DNA from: Aegilops tauschii subsp. strangulata
Taxonomy: Eukaryota > Streptophyta > Magnoliopsida > Poales > Poaceae
DNA: 64,000 nt
Assembly: GCF_002575655.3 (NCBI RefSeq)
Contig: NC_053037.3
Span: forward strand, 571,060,880 to 571,124,879
Direction: 5' to 3'
Shown here piece after piece: positions 20,975 to 32,502 of this stretch. The first letter of the stretch is position 1, and each line of letters begins with the position of its first letter. Below the pieces are notes generated by a model. That model did not search any database and had not been told where the DNA came from. It saw nothing but the letters and a program-made list of their open reading frames with translations. The position numbers and the translations under genes are program-made.

Positions 20975-22026
20975 GGTAGATGTAGAGGTAGCATGCCGAT
21001 GGCGATCACATCGACTTTGGAACAGTTTCCCACGCGCATAGTCACCTCGTCCTTGACCAGTGTTCGCTTAATCCGTAGTCCCTGTTTCGAGTTGCAAATA
21101 TTAGCAACAGAACCAGTATCAAATACCCAGGTGCTACTGCGAGCTCTGGTAAGGTACACATCAATAACATGTATATCACATATACCTTTGTTCACCTTGC
21201 CATCCTTCTTATCCGCCAAATACTTGGGGCAGTTCCGCTTCCAGTGACCAGTCTGCTTGCAGTAGAAGCACTCAGTCTCAGGCTTAGGTCCAGATTTGGG
21301 TTTCTTCTCCTGAACAGCAACTTGCTTGCTGTTCTTCTTGAAGTTCCCCTTCTTCTTCCCTTTTCTCTTTTTCTTGAAACTAGTGGTCTTATTGACCATC
21401 AACACTTGATGCTCCTTCTTGATTTCTACCTCCGCTGCCTTTAGCATTGCGAAGAGCTCGGGAATTGTCTTATTCATCCCTTGCATGTTATAGTTCATCA
21501 CGAAGCTCTTGTAGCTTGGTGGCAGTGATTGAAGAATTCTGTCAATGACGCTATGATCCGGAAGATTAACTCCCAGTTGAATCAAGTGATTGTTGTACCC
21601 AGACATTTTGAGTATATGCTCACTGACAGAACTATTCTCTTCCATCTTGCAGCTGTAGAACTTATTGGAGACTTCATATCTCTCAATCCGGGCATTTGCT
21701 TGAAATATTAACTTCAACTCCTGGAACATCTCATATGCTCCATGACGTTCAAAACGTCGTTGAAGACCCGGTTCTAAGCCGTAAAGCATGGCACACTGAA
21801 CTATCGAGTAGTCATCAGCTTTGCTCTGCCAGACGTTCATAACCTCTAGTGTTGCTCTTGCAGCAGGCCTGGCACCCAGCGGTGCTTCCAGGACGTAATT
21901 CTTCTGTGCAGCAATGAGGATAATCCTCAAGTTACGGACCCAGTCCGTGTAATTGGTACCATCATATTTCAACTTTGCTTTCTCAAGGAACGCATTAAAA
22001 TTCAACAGAACAACAGCACGGGCCAT
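20965..22026 (-). CDS. Angela gag with zinc knuckle and start of protease
   Basis: 353 codons starting MARAVVLLNFNAFLEKAKL. The N-terminal part is the Copia UBN2-type gag (KYDGTNYTDWVRNLRIIL, EHILKMSGYNNHLIQLGV, ILQSLPPSYKSFVMNYNM), which forms the virus-like particle. A basic linker leads to the CCHC knuckle CFYCKQTGHWKRNC, which binds the element RNA. The protease active site STWVFDTGSVANICNS follows. The frame is open to a stop made by a one-base deletion at about 20970. Confidence 0.93.
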   Translation of the reverse strand: MARAVVLLNFNAFLEKAKLKYDGTNYTDWVRNLRIILIAAQKNYVLEAPLGARPAARATLEVMNVWQSKADDYSIVQCAMLYGLEPGLQRRFERHGAYEMFQELKLIFQANARIERYEVSNKFYSCKMEENSSVSEHILKMSGYNNHLIQLGVNLPDHSVIDRILQSLPPSYKSFVMNYNMQGMNKTIPELFAMLKAAEVEIKKEHQVLMVNKTTSFKKKRKGKKKGNFKKNSKQVAVQEKKPKSGPKPETECFYCKQTGHWKRNCPKYLADKKDGKVNKGICDIHVIDVYLTRARSSTWVFDTGSVANICNSKQGLRIKRTLVKDEVTMRVGNCSKVDVIAIGMLPLHLPWD

Positions 22027-23253
22027 CTATCTACAATTAACATAGACAAGCAAGATACTATCAGGTACTAAGTTCATGATAAATTTAAGTTCTATTAATC
22101 ATATTACTTAAGAACTCCCACTTAGATAGACATCCCTCTAATCATTTAAGTGATTACGTGATCCAAATCAACTAAACCATAACCGATCATCACGTGAAAT
22201 GGAGTAGTTTTCAATGGTGAACATCACTATGTTGATCATATCTACTATATGATTCACGCTCGACCTTTCGGTCTCAGTGTTCCGAGGCCATATCTGCATA
22301 TGCTAGGCTCGTCAAGTTTAAACTGAGTATTCTGCGTGTGCAAAACTGGCTTGCACCCGTTGTAGATGGACGTAGAGCTTATCACACCCAATCATCACGT
22401 GGTGTCTGGGCACGACGAACTTTGTCAACGGTGCATACTCAGGGAGAACACTTTTATCTTGAAATTTTTGTGAGAGATCATCTTATAATGCTACCGTCAA
22501 TCAAAGCAAGATAAGATGCATAAAAGATAAACATCACATGCAATCAATATAAGTGATATGATATGGCCATCATCATCTTGTGCTTGTGATCTCCATCTCC
22601 GAAGCACCGTCATGATCACCATCGTCACCGGCGCGACACCTTGATCTCCATCGTAGCATAGTTGTCGTCTCGCCAACTATTGCTTCTACGACTATCACTA
22701 CCGCTTAGTGATAAAGTAAAACAATTACATGGTGATTGCATTGCATACAATAAAGCGACAACCATATGGCTCCTGCCAGTTGCCGATAACTTGGTTACAA
22801 AACATGATCATCTCATACAATAAAATTCAGCATCATGTCTTGACCATATCACATCACAACATGCCCTGCAAAAACAAGTTAGACGTCCTCTACTTTGTTG
22901 TTGCAAGTTTTACGTGGCTGCTACGGGCTTAGCAAGAACCATTCTTACCTACGCATTAAAACCACAACGATAGTTTGTCAAGTTGGTGTTGTTTTAACCT
23001 TCGAAAGGACCGGGCGTAGCCAGACTCGGTTCAACTAAAGTGAGAGAGACAGACACCCGCCAGTCACCTTTAAGCAACGAGTGCTCGCAACGGTGAAACC
23101 AGTCTCGCGTAAGCGTACGCGTAATGTCGGTCCGGGCCGCTTCATCTCACAATACCGCTGAACCAAAATATGACATGCTGGTAAGCAGTATGACTTATAT
23201 CGCCCACAACTCACTTGTGTTCTACTCGTGCATATAACATGAACGCATAAAAC
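22027..23253 (-). other. Angela 5' untranslated leader
   Basis: About 1.2 kb between the 5' LTR primer site and the gag start, the usual place for dimerisation and packaging signals. No coding frame of note is present. Confidence 0.75.
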
Positions 23254-23270
23254 CTGGCTCGGATGCCAAT
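23254..23270 (-). other. Angela primer binding site (tRNA-iMet type)
   Basis: Minus-strand ttggcatccgagccagg directly follows the 5' LTR. It matches the tRNA-iMet-complementary site ttggtatcagagccagg at 15 of 17 bases. Both differences fit C/T or G/A transitions. Confidence 0.85.
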
Positions 23271-25006
23271 GTTGGGGAACGTAGTAATTTCAAAAAAATT
23301 CCTACGCACACGCAAGATCATCGTGATGCATAGCAACGAGAGGGGAGAGTGTTGTCCACGTACCATCGTAGACCAAAAGCGGAAGCGTTAACACAATGCG
23401 GTTGATGTAGTCGTACGTCTTAACGATCCGACCAATCAAGTATCGAACGCACGGCACCTCCGAGTTCAGCACACGTTCAGCTCGATGACGTCCCTCGAAC
23501 TCCGATCCAGCCGAGTGTTGAGGGAGAGTTTCGTCATCACGATGGTGTGGTGACAATGATGATGTTCTACCGACGCAGGGCTTTGCCTAAGCACCGCTAC
23601 GATATTATCGAGGTGTAATATGGTGGAGGGGGGCACCGCACACGGCTAAGAGATCAATGATCAATTGTGTGTCCTAGAGGTGCCCCCCTGCCCCCGTATA
23701 TAAAGGAGCAAGGGGGTTCGGCCGGCCAAGGGGAGAGGCGCGCCAGGAGGAGTCCTACTCCTACCGGGAGTAGGACTCCCCCCCTTTTCCATGTTGGACT
23801 AGGAGAGAGAGGGGGAAGAAGTGGAGGGGAGGAAGGAAAGGGGGGGCGCCGCCCCCCTCTCCTTGTCCTATTCGGACTGGGGGGGAGGGGCATGCGGCCC
23901 TGCCCTGGCCTACACTCCTCTCTTCCACCTAGGCCCACTAAGGCCCATTAAGTTACCGGGGGGTTCCGGTAACCTCCCGGTACTCCGGAAAAATCCCGAT
24001 TTCACCCGGAACACTTCCGATATCCAAACATAGGCTTCCAATATATCAATATTTATGTCTCGACCATTTCGAGACTCCTCGTTATGTCCGTGATCACATC
24101 CGGGACTCGGGACAACCTTCGGTACATCAAAACATATAAACTCATAATATAACTGTCATCGTAACGTTAAGCGTGCGGACCCTACGGGTTCGAGAACTAT
24201 GTAGACATGACCGAGACACCTCTCCAATCAATAACCAATAGAGGAACCTGGATGCTCATATTGGCTCCCACATATTCTACGAAGATATTTATCGGTCAGA
24301 CCGCATAACAACATACGTTGTTCCCTTTGTCATCGGTATGTTACTTGCCCGAGATTCGATCGTCGGTATCTCGATACCTAGTTCAATCTCGTTACCGGCA
24401 AGTCTCTTTACTCGTTCCGTAATACATCATCCCGCAACTAACTCATTAGTTACAATGCTTGCAAGGCTTATAGTGATGTGTATTACTGAGTGGGCTCAGA
24501 GATACCTCTCCGACAATCGGAGTGACAAATCCTAATCTCGAAATACGCCAACCCAACAAGTACCTTTGGAGACACCTGTAGAGCACCTTTATAATCACCC
24601 AGTTACGTTGTGACGTTTGGTAGCACACAAATTGTTCCTCCAGTAAACGGGAGTTGCATAATCTCATAGTCATAGGAACATGTATAAGTCATGAAGAAAG
24701 CAATAGCAACATACTAAACGATCGAGTGCTAAGCTAACGGAATGGGTCAAGTCAATCACATCATTCTCCTAATGATGTGATCCCGTTAATCAAATGACAA
24801 CTCATGTCTATGGCTAGGAAACATAACCATCTTTGATCAACGAGCTAGTCAAGTAGAGGCATTTTAGTGACACTCTATTTGTCTATGTATTCACACAAGT
24901 ATTATGTTTCCGGTTAATACAATTCTAGCATGAATAATAAACATTTATCATGATATAAGGAAATAAATAATAACTTTATTATTGCCTCTAGGGCATATTT
25001 CCTTCA
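23271..25006 (-). repeat. 5' LTR of Angela
   Basis: 1,736 bp, the same length as the other LTR and differing by scattered substitutions, many of them C/T or G/A. The TATA-like tract lies near 23694-23707. Confidence 0.95.
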
Positions 25007-25560
25007 GCAGGCAGACCAACAGTTCAACATGGCGATACTAAAGGAGGACCGGGAGGCAGAGGCTCAACTCGACGCGGAGCACGCACATGCCGCTGCCATC
25101 GAGGCTCTCCTGCAGGCGGAACCGGGCGGCGGAGGCTCAACTTGAGGCGGAGCGCGCGGATGCCGCTGCCATCGAGGCCCTCCTGCAGGCGGAACCGGAC
25201 GTCCTGGACTTGAACCGGGCGGCAGAGGCTCGACTCGACGCAGAGCGCGCGGATGCCACTCTCATCGACGCCCTCCTGTAGGCGGAACCGGACGTCCTGG
25301 ACTCGAACCGGGCGGCGGAGGCTCGACTCGACGCGGAGCGCGCGGATGCCGCTGCCATCGAGGCCCTCCTACAGGCGGAACCGGATTTCCTCGACTTGAA
25401 CCGGGTTGTGCTCTCGTCCGTGCAGAGCGCCCGCACACTCCGCTTGAACGAGTAGCTGGAGGCCGAGGACAACCACAGTGCGGAGACACACGTCGGCAGC
25501 GATGGCTGGTTCGCGCCGGCAGCCAAAGACGACGAGGCCATCTCTTTCCGCGAGCACTGA

Positions 25561-28500
25561 TAGTTTTTCTTTATGTTGCTGTTTTTATGGATCTTTTGTT
25601 GTGTAAAAACATATATTTGTTATGCAAGTCGCCTAACTTGGGTCAGTCTACCATTTCAGGCGGTTGGATGAATATCCTACGTCTCCTAACCCTTCTTTCC
25701 TTCTTCCTCACCTCTTCTTCTTCCCCAACAGAGCACCGCATGGGTCGTACGCATACTCCCCAACATGCGGTCGGATAAACATACTCTATGAACGAAAATT
25801 ATGTGTCAGCGATAGGATGGCTGAGTTTGGTTTGTTCACATGCGACAGCACGTGTCAGTGAGGGTGCGTTCCCTTGGTTGGGTTTGCGGCGTGCAGGAGC
25901 GACTGCGTGAGGGTGCGGTGCGACCGCGGCGTGCAGGAGCGACCGTGTGAGGGTGCGGTGCGACCGCGACAGCCGTGCGCAAGTGTACCTCCTTCGCGTC
26001 ACCTTGTGTCCAGATCTGAGATGCCACGTGTAGCAGATGAATGACTCCAAGTTCGACCACCGTGATGCTAGGTGCGAGCCAAGGAACACTGTCGGAGAGA
26101 CCCCCCTCATAATTTTCCTACAATGGTTGTTTGATTCATAGGATAGAATGCTATAGGATTTTTTTTCCTATGTAATCATGTTTTAATTGGCAATCTAGCA
26201 TCCACTCCAACTTTTGTTTCACTTCCTTTGTTCCTACAAAGAGAGTACTTGCTCTAAATGATGTGCCGCTGCAAGAGCCGCCTATATTAATTAACCATGC
26301 TCTAAAAAGCTGGACCAACTTTGGCTATAGTAGTACTGTACTAGGTTAGTAGGTGACCTTGCGCTTGGCTCTTCTCCTCTTCCGGAAGTCGAACAATAAT
26401 TATGGTACTAGAGTAATACTTTTGGCAATCTGACACCAAATGAACTGCTGCACGTCCACCGCTTGTAAGCAAAAGTTTCTCCTCGTGCTGCGAGCCACCG
26501 TGCATGCGTTGGCGAGGGAGAAGGCGCAGCAAGCAAGCTTCTCGTCGTTCTGCTACCATCAAAGTTATTTATTAGTACTCTCTTCAAAAAGGGCCGACCA
26601 TGTCCATGGCTACCATCCCGTGCTCTGTCATTGAGTGCGTGCACTATTCACGTGCCATCGAGGAGAAAAAATATTGCGTAGTACTAGGTGCCATCGAAGT
26701 GCACGACTCACTTACGCACTGCATATCTTCATTTTCTTGCATGACACGCCACCTTGATGCTAGATGTCCCGCGTGTCATGGAGGCATATAGTATGATTTT
26801 GTAAAATGGAGGCATATAGATGTCCCGCGTGTCGGCAACAGGATGAACAAAGCTCATGTCTTAAATGAAAGAGTGGAAGAACATAGATTCCCGACAGCCG
26901 AGAAGGAGCTACAAACCTCGGGGTGGAGCATGTGCACTCATAATATTTTATATTATTCAGCGATATAAAATCAACGAAATCTCTCCACGTTCCTACACCA
27001 TTCTATACAATGAGAATAACTTTGAACGGAAACCATTGATCCACTCTATCCAATGGTCATAGTTGGAAAATCCAAACAAAACCAAGCATTGGATCAACTC
27101 TTTTTTCCAGATCAACTCTTTTAGCACTTAGATTGTTGCCGCCTGCCCACCTAGCCCACCTATATATCCGCTCACGTGTGATGACCACAGGAGCTATCCA
27201 CTCAGATTGTATGTTAAAAAATAAAGGTCGATAACTAATGCGGCAGGAAGTCTTATTTGCATCCAGGAAGTCCTTTACTAGTACTACTAGGAGTACTAGT
27301 GCGGTGAGATGGTTTCTCGAAGAAGACGATGGAGAAGCGGAGTCAGCGAAGAGTGAAATGATGGTTGCTTCATCCGTGCTTTTGTGATTTGACACCTCAC
27401 TGCTTTGTGATTTGTGATAGAAGGGACAGGGGAGTAGACTCTGTGCTCTATACTGTACTACATGCGTCCAAGCATGGGAGAAAGAGGAGAGACGTTGCAT
27501 TTTTCTATTCCTTCCATCAATCAATCAAGGAGCTTCGGTTCCATCTTTTTGGCTTTGGCAACACCGTCCACAATGGTTCCCACGATGCCAAAAGCTATTT
27601 TCACATTTGGCTACACATTGTGGATGCCCTTAACCGTAGCACTTGGTTTTGCTCCTGTGTGCTATCTATACAAATCTCAATTATACTGATCTAAAAAATT
27701 ATAGAATCAAGATTAGTAAAAAGGAGGTGATTTTGCCGCGCGGATGGCGGGGGAGGTTTCTTATTTGAGCAATGCTGCATCCACGTAATGGTTTACGTAA
27801 AGTTACGAACTGATGTGATGTGGGACTATTTGATTGGATTAAAGGAGAGGATTAGCCCCCCCCCACCTGAAAATCAGGGGGGCATATATAGATTAGACGG
27901 AAAGTATACGTAGCAGCGATGTAGCCCTTTGTAAGTCTAGGATTAGGCTTCTTATTTTCGGAGGACGTTGTCCTGGCGGTTTGCTAACATGCGGTCCCAC
28001 GTGTCAGTGCTTTACCAAGCCGATCCACGTCCCACATGAGGCAGAAGAATGGCAGAAGCAACACGTGGTTAAGTTGAAGAAGATGAGGGAGAAGCGGATT
28101 CAGCAACGAGTGAAAGGATGGTTGCTTCGTCCCTCCAACTTAACTGCGGGAAAGGTGCAGCTTTGTGATTTGACGCCTCATTGCTCATTACTACGCCGGC
28201 ACCATGACTGAGGTGCTTCGCCCCGGCTGCTCTGCACTGTATTCCGGTATGGCACTTGGACCCGGTAGCTTGATGTCCCACATGTCGGCGAAAGGGACTA
28301 GAAGATTTATGAAAGCGAGCGCTCCACTCTTACGACGGAGGAGTAGACGACACGACGGCCCAGTGAACTGTCACTTGTAGTACTGTATAGTACTATAGTT
28401 TTGTTGTTTCGCACGATCCATCGATACAAACCCGATTAAACAGGAAAGGGCGGGATTTTTCCTGCGCGGTAGATGATACTGGCCATACATTTCAAAGGCA

Positions 28501-28685
28501 ATTTTAATGTATGCAAACTGAATAATTATAAGTAACAATATGATATATAGTAAAACTAAAAACATGTATGATTTATTGTGTTAGAGTGTAGTAGTAGTGT
28601 TGTATTGCATAGTTGTTAGATGTAACATGCGAGAACGTGTAGAGATGTAGTTTTGGAGGGCCTACAGAGAGAAAAGCGTAATACG
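25561..28685. other. Acquired spacer inside the CACTA element, no intact gene
   Basis: Mixed sequence. A 38-39 bp duplication (ggcgtgcaggagcgaccgtg, then gagggtgcggtgcgaccg) occurs at about 25888-25968. A region at 26105-26200 with ttcataggatagaatgctat and aggattttttttcctatg resembles part of a MITE. A short duplication (gatgtcccgcgtgtc) occurs at 26763 and 26821. Blocks at 27770-28470 are related to 14431-14880. Open frames are short and unrelated to families I know. Confidence 0.45.
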
Positions 28686-28934
28686 GTCACCGAACTTCAG
28701 AATAAGCTGATTACGGTCACTATATACGTTTTGCGGTGATTATACGGTCACTTGCTCACAGTTCAGCATCGGATTGCACTCTGTTGACCGGCCAAATAGT
28801 CTGCGTGACGCCATGTTGACTAGTTAAATTGACCACGTTCCTTATGGGTCCCACCTGTCAGTTAGCATAGGCAAAAGGTCAGATAAACACAAATTTACGC
28901 AGGCGCGACAAGGCTCCAACCCGTGCGCGGGAAT

Positions 28935-29195
28935 CACCAGGTTGTGTATGTGTCTGTCAGGGCCTGATGTGTGCGCATGCACGTGTAGGTTGAGCACTTG
29001 AGCGTGAGAGTGTGTGTTGGTCGTGTGGTGTACTGGTGTGTGCATGCATGCGTGCATGTGTGCGTGTGAGTGTTGCGTGCGTGCGTGGCTGCGTGTGTAC
29101 GTGTGAGTGTTGTGTGCGTGTGTGGGTGCATGTGTTTGTGTGAGTGTTGCGTGGATGCAGTTCGTGTGCATGCGTGCGTGTGTGTATAATCACCA
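28935..29195. repeat. GTGTGCGTGCATG-type low-complexity tract
   Basis: Alternating purine-pyrimidine sequence (gtgtgcatgcatgcgtgc and variants). Cys- or His/Thr-rich open frames on the minus strand are products of this repeat and not genes. Alternating GT/GC runs of this kind can adopt Z-DNA in vitro. Confidence 0.8.
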
Positions 29196-29322
29196 CACCA
29201 GCTCCTGTGTGTTAAAACAGACGGCTCAGCATACCAATACAAGGCCACCTTGTCCGCTGTGCCCGCGGTCATGACTTCAAACCACCGTCCAAATATTTTT
29301 TTGTCGTTTGTTTTCATTCTTA

Positions 29323-29588
29323 CTAGCAAGATGCCCGTGTGTTGCACGTAACATCAAGATGCATTTGTATGACTTGTTTATCTTGTGAGAGAAAAGGATG
29401 AACGAGGGAAGGCCTTATATGCAAATGTGGAGAGGTGTGTGCGTACCTTTTTGCAAAATTGCCATAGCTTCTTTCCTATCCGTCAGATATAAATCGGACG
29501 GCCTATATTGCAAGATGGCAGGCACACCATCATCACCAACTCTGTTTTTTATAAGAGTGTATTTTATGTATTTTATAAGAGTGTAGAT
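29323..29588 (-). mobile_element. Small non-autonomous Helitron (minus orientation)
   Basis: On the minus strand the 3' end reads gtgcaacacacgggcatcttg then ctag|t. A 5-bp hairpin precedes CTAG (plus 29323-29326) with the T at 29322. About 220 bp match the plus-oriented Helitron end at 14880-15071, including ggtgatgatggtgtgcc and gccgtccgat. A candidate 5' terminus is tctacactcttataaaatac after an A near 29588, but this end is a guess. Confidence 0.6.
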
Positions 29589-29786
29589 GTAGAGTATATA
29601 CAAGTCGACAGGTGGGCACGATGTTAGTGAGATAATGTGATGCAACACTAGAGGTGCCACGTGGAGCGTTTAACTGGTCAACTAGTCATGTCATGAGCAA
29701 ATACAGAGTTGTACGGTGATCCCGTGACTGTATAATAACCACTAAACATAAATGGTGACCGTAATGTGTGGATTCTGAAGTCCAAT

Positions 29787-31900
29787 GTACGTATCATACT
29801 TTCGCTTCAAATACAATGATCGTCATTGCATATATCGCGAGAGAAAGATGAAACATGCATGAATTTTCCGGGGGCTTACTTTTGGAGGACCTGGAGATAG
29901 TTTTGTGTGCATACGTGAAAGGGGCGTACAGGGGGGGTATGCGATGGAGAGAGAGATGGTCTTCATTTCTCTTTATTATGACTAACTTTGTATATAGTAT
30001 AAAAGTATACAAATTCACAGTGCGGAATAAATATCATTGTGGGGACCATGCAATGCAAATTAGCGTTCGTACTCCTCCATATAACTTTGTAATGTTGTAT
30101 ATATGTAGAAACTCTAAAATAATTTTTTGGCCACACTTTATTCAAAAGGAATTTTGTATGCGAAATAAACGTGAAGAGAGGGCTTTTTAGATCAATGGGG
30201 TACGTGATGTAACATGTGTGAATGTGTAGTTGATGCATTTGGCGGGGCCTAGAGAGGTATGTGTGTGTATTACGTATTCGAGAGAGGCATGGATAGAGGG
30301 GCCGACGGGGGGGCGTGGGAGAGATAGCATGAGAAATGAGAGTGTTCTAGAGAGAGAGTGACGAATGACGTCACGACAAGAGATTCCATTCCCTTGAGTG
30401 TGTATATGCAAGGGGGAGGGAATAGAGGCCAGGAGAAATTTTCTGTGTGTGTGGTGTTTGTGTTGCTATGTGTGGGTGTGAGAAGATAATGAGACGTGGG
30501 GGCAGAGGGTGTGTCACCGCGTGAGGTCCGGTGGGTCGAGGTGTGGCCCTTCGTTCGGTTCCGTCCTGCGCCACATTGGTCGGCCCATGACGCATTTAGG
30601 AAGACCCATGGATGACTAGTCGTACAAGACAAAGATAGCATAATTGTGAAGGACTCCACTGACAAAGACGGCTAGGATTTGTAACCCTAGGTTCTCGGAC
30701 TAAGGTAACCCCTTTATCTCTGATATTACTATTCATCCAACCTAACTTTAGGGGCATCCTACAGAATGCTCTGCTAGAATCATACTCGTCGATTAGGAAG
30801 AGAGGTGTGAGACAATGCGTGAGAGACAGGCTTAAAGATAATGTGCGTACATGAGACACGTAGGCAGGTCCATGTATATAGAAAGGGTCGATGAGGATCG
30901 TGCGTGTGTATGTTTGCGAGAGGAAGAGTGCTTGTGATAAAGGTTAGTGAAAACAGTTGTAAATGGTTACGAGAGGGAGGGAGGGTTATATCTAGAGCAT
31001 GTGTGCGAGAAAGACACCTCGGGAGAGAGTGTGTGAGCATGTGTGAGAGACCACCGATGGAGTGTGAAACTACACGTAAAAGACTGCTCTACACATAGAT
31101 TAAAAATATAAATTGTATCCAAATATTAGGATGGGATCATGATATTTGCAATTCGCGTAAGGAGCGGTCATTGATCCATCAGACATCTAGGTTCTATCGA
31201 ATTTGAGCATGTCTATGTTATTATTCGACACAATTGATCCACATAGTTTGTATTTTGAACTCCAGACAATGCATCGCTTTAGCAATCGAATATAAACGTG
31301 ATTATAGTTCATGTTTTGTGTGTAAAGCACATTATACATATGAAAGTTACACAATGGACATTATGAATAGCTACCTATGAACTAGCATACATTTGAATTC
31401 AACTTAAGGTGGTTTAAAAAAATCTAATTCCGCATGAAGTCCATTCAATTATTTGAATTTGATATCATGGCATTTGTAAACCATACCTAAATTATGGGGC
31501 ACCAATCTTTGCTCTGATTTTGTACATAATAGCATATGTAGTCGTGTACAAAATAGATTCAAATTTAGCTCCTCCACTCCAAAATAATCGTAGTTATAGG
31601 ATTTTCAAGTGTCAAAATTTAAAAAAGAAGCGGATAATTTAATGAGGTTTTCAAGCATACAAGGTCAAATATAACGTTGTCTATTTAGGTCAATCCTCAT
31701 AGTTCAAGAGTACTCTAAACGTGAATGCTTGTGTTTCAAAATTTCGAACGAAGCACCAAAAGAGCCTCTACTCGCCCGAAACCGCGTGAGACCAATGTTT
31801 GGTAGTAGAAGGAAATTACTTTTCTAATAACTCCGACCCGTGAAACCTACCGGCCCGACGTCCAAAGGTCTAAACCGGGGTAGGTTTGTAGCTTCATCTG
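29787..31900. other. Acquired spacer, repeat-like, no gene seen
   Basis: The sequence is rich in gagaga and gtgtgt runs (30220-31090). The theme gtgaatgtgtagttgatgca then cggggcctagagag at 30215-30255 recurs in diverged form at 14768-14810, 28629-28672 and 29850-29895. From 31100 to 31750 it is AT-rich with no distinctive feature. No coding exon is supported. Confidence 0.45.
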
Positions 31901-32502
31901 GACGCCACGCAACCGCATCCGAAAAACATTCATACACAATGGCCGCCTAAGCACACATGCACGCGGCCGAAATCGCTCCCGCCCACTATTTGGGACACCT
32001 GGGGTTACCATCCTACCCCCGACCCGCAGTAGGTCTGAAATTTAAGAGGGGGGCAAAGTTTGTACTTTCCCCAAATTTCAAACAAGCGCGTCCCATCTTC
32101 TGTTCAAAATAGCCAAAAACAAGCGTGTCCCAGACCGAAACATGGTTCCCCCCACTCGTTCGATTCCCCATTCGTACTCCGTGGGCGCCAAAACTACCTC
32201 TCCACCAGCTGCGAAACCCCGGTGTCCTCCGTCCACCACCCCATCCCACCCATCAACCGCCGCCCTCCTCCATCACGCCGGAGCTGATACCCCGACGTCG
32301 TCGTCCACCGCAACGAAGCCGAGGCCGAGCCGTCCGTACTCGAGCCAGTTCAACCACGCCGTCCTGTGCCTCACAGCTGCCGCTCCAACTTCGCCACCCT
32401 CCACCACACCGGAGTTGTTCCTGCTACGCCGTCCTTCGCCGCCTCGGATCTGCTTCCCCTCCGCCGACATACGGCCACGGCAACACAGTCAACAATTTGG
32501 CC
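31900..32502 (+). promoter_or_regulatory. Upstream/leader region of the TnpA-like gene
   Basis: GC-rich leader with many CCACC and CGCC words preceding the ATG at 32503. Long overlapping frames here (Pro/Ser/Arg-rich) are compositional. No TATA box is assigned. Confidence 0.3.

Larger units (their letters stand above)
16273..25006 (-). mobile_element. Complete Angela/BARE-type Ty1-Copia retrotransposon
   Basis: The element is 8,734 bp with two 1,736-bp LTRs (16273-18008 and 23271-25006) that have TG...CA ends, and a perfect 5-bp target duplication gcagg (16268-16272 and 25007-25011). In minus-strand order it has a tRNA-iMet primer site, leader, gag with zinc knuckle, protease, integrase, reverse transcriptase, RNase H and a polypurine tract. 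The LTR ends (aggaaatatgccctagaggc on the minus strand) and LTR length fit the Angela/WIS/BARE group, the commonest Copia of Triticeae. Two one-base deletions break the polyprotein, so it is complete in structure but not coding-competent. Confidence 0.95.
15908..25560 (+). pseudogene. Decayed gene with 36-residue Ala/Glu-rich repeats, interrupted by two insertions
   Basis: Three separated pieces lie in one frame: 15908-16025 (MSLKKQDDPAWSQVQ to HPRRAG), 16219-16272 (YETMDVDFVPASESPMVQ) and 25012-25560 (ADQQFNMAILKEDREAEA onward). The gaps are a 188-bp MITE-like insert and the Angela retrotransposon with its gcagg duplication. The last piece has about four 108-bp repeats, each encoding versions of NRAAEARLDAERADAAAIEA then LLQAEPDVLDL, predicted alpha-helical and coiled-coil-like. 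Defects: a 20-bp deletion in the first repeat near 25124 and CAG-to-TAG stops near 25278 and 25453. The frame ends with SFREH and a stop at 25558-25560. The function is unknown. It probably represents host DNA acquired by the CACTA element. Confidence 0.55.
28686..29786. mobile_element. Long-TIR DNA element (Mutator-like), about 1.1 kb
   Basis: The ends are long imperfect inverted repeats. The left reads gaacttcagaataagctgat, tacggtcac, gtgattatacggtcac, gactagtt and ggtcccacctgtcag. The reverse complement of the right reads ggacttcagaatccacacat, tacggtcacc, gttattatacagtcac, gactagttgacc and gcccacctgtcgac. The similarity extends over roughly 150-200 bp per side, as in Mutator-like elements. 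Inside lie a GT-rich repeat and a Helitron end. No transposase and no clear 9-bp target duplication was seen. Confidence 0.6.

Noticed and set aside
28842..29347. His/Thr-rich or Cys-rich proteins on the minus strand
   Set aside because: They are translations of the GTGTGCGTGCATG repeat.
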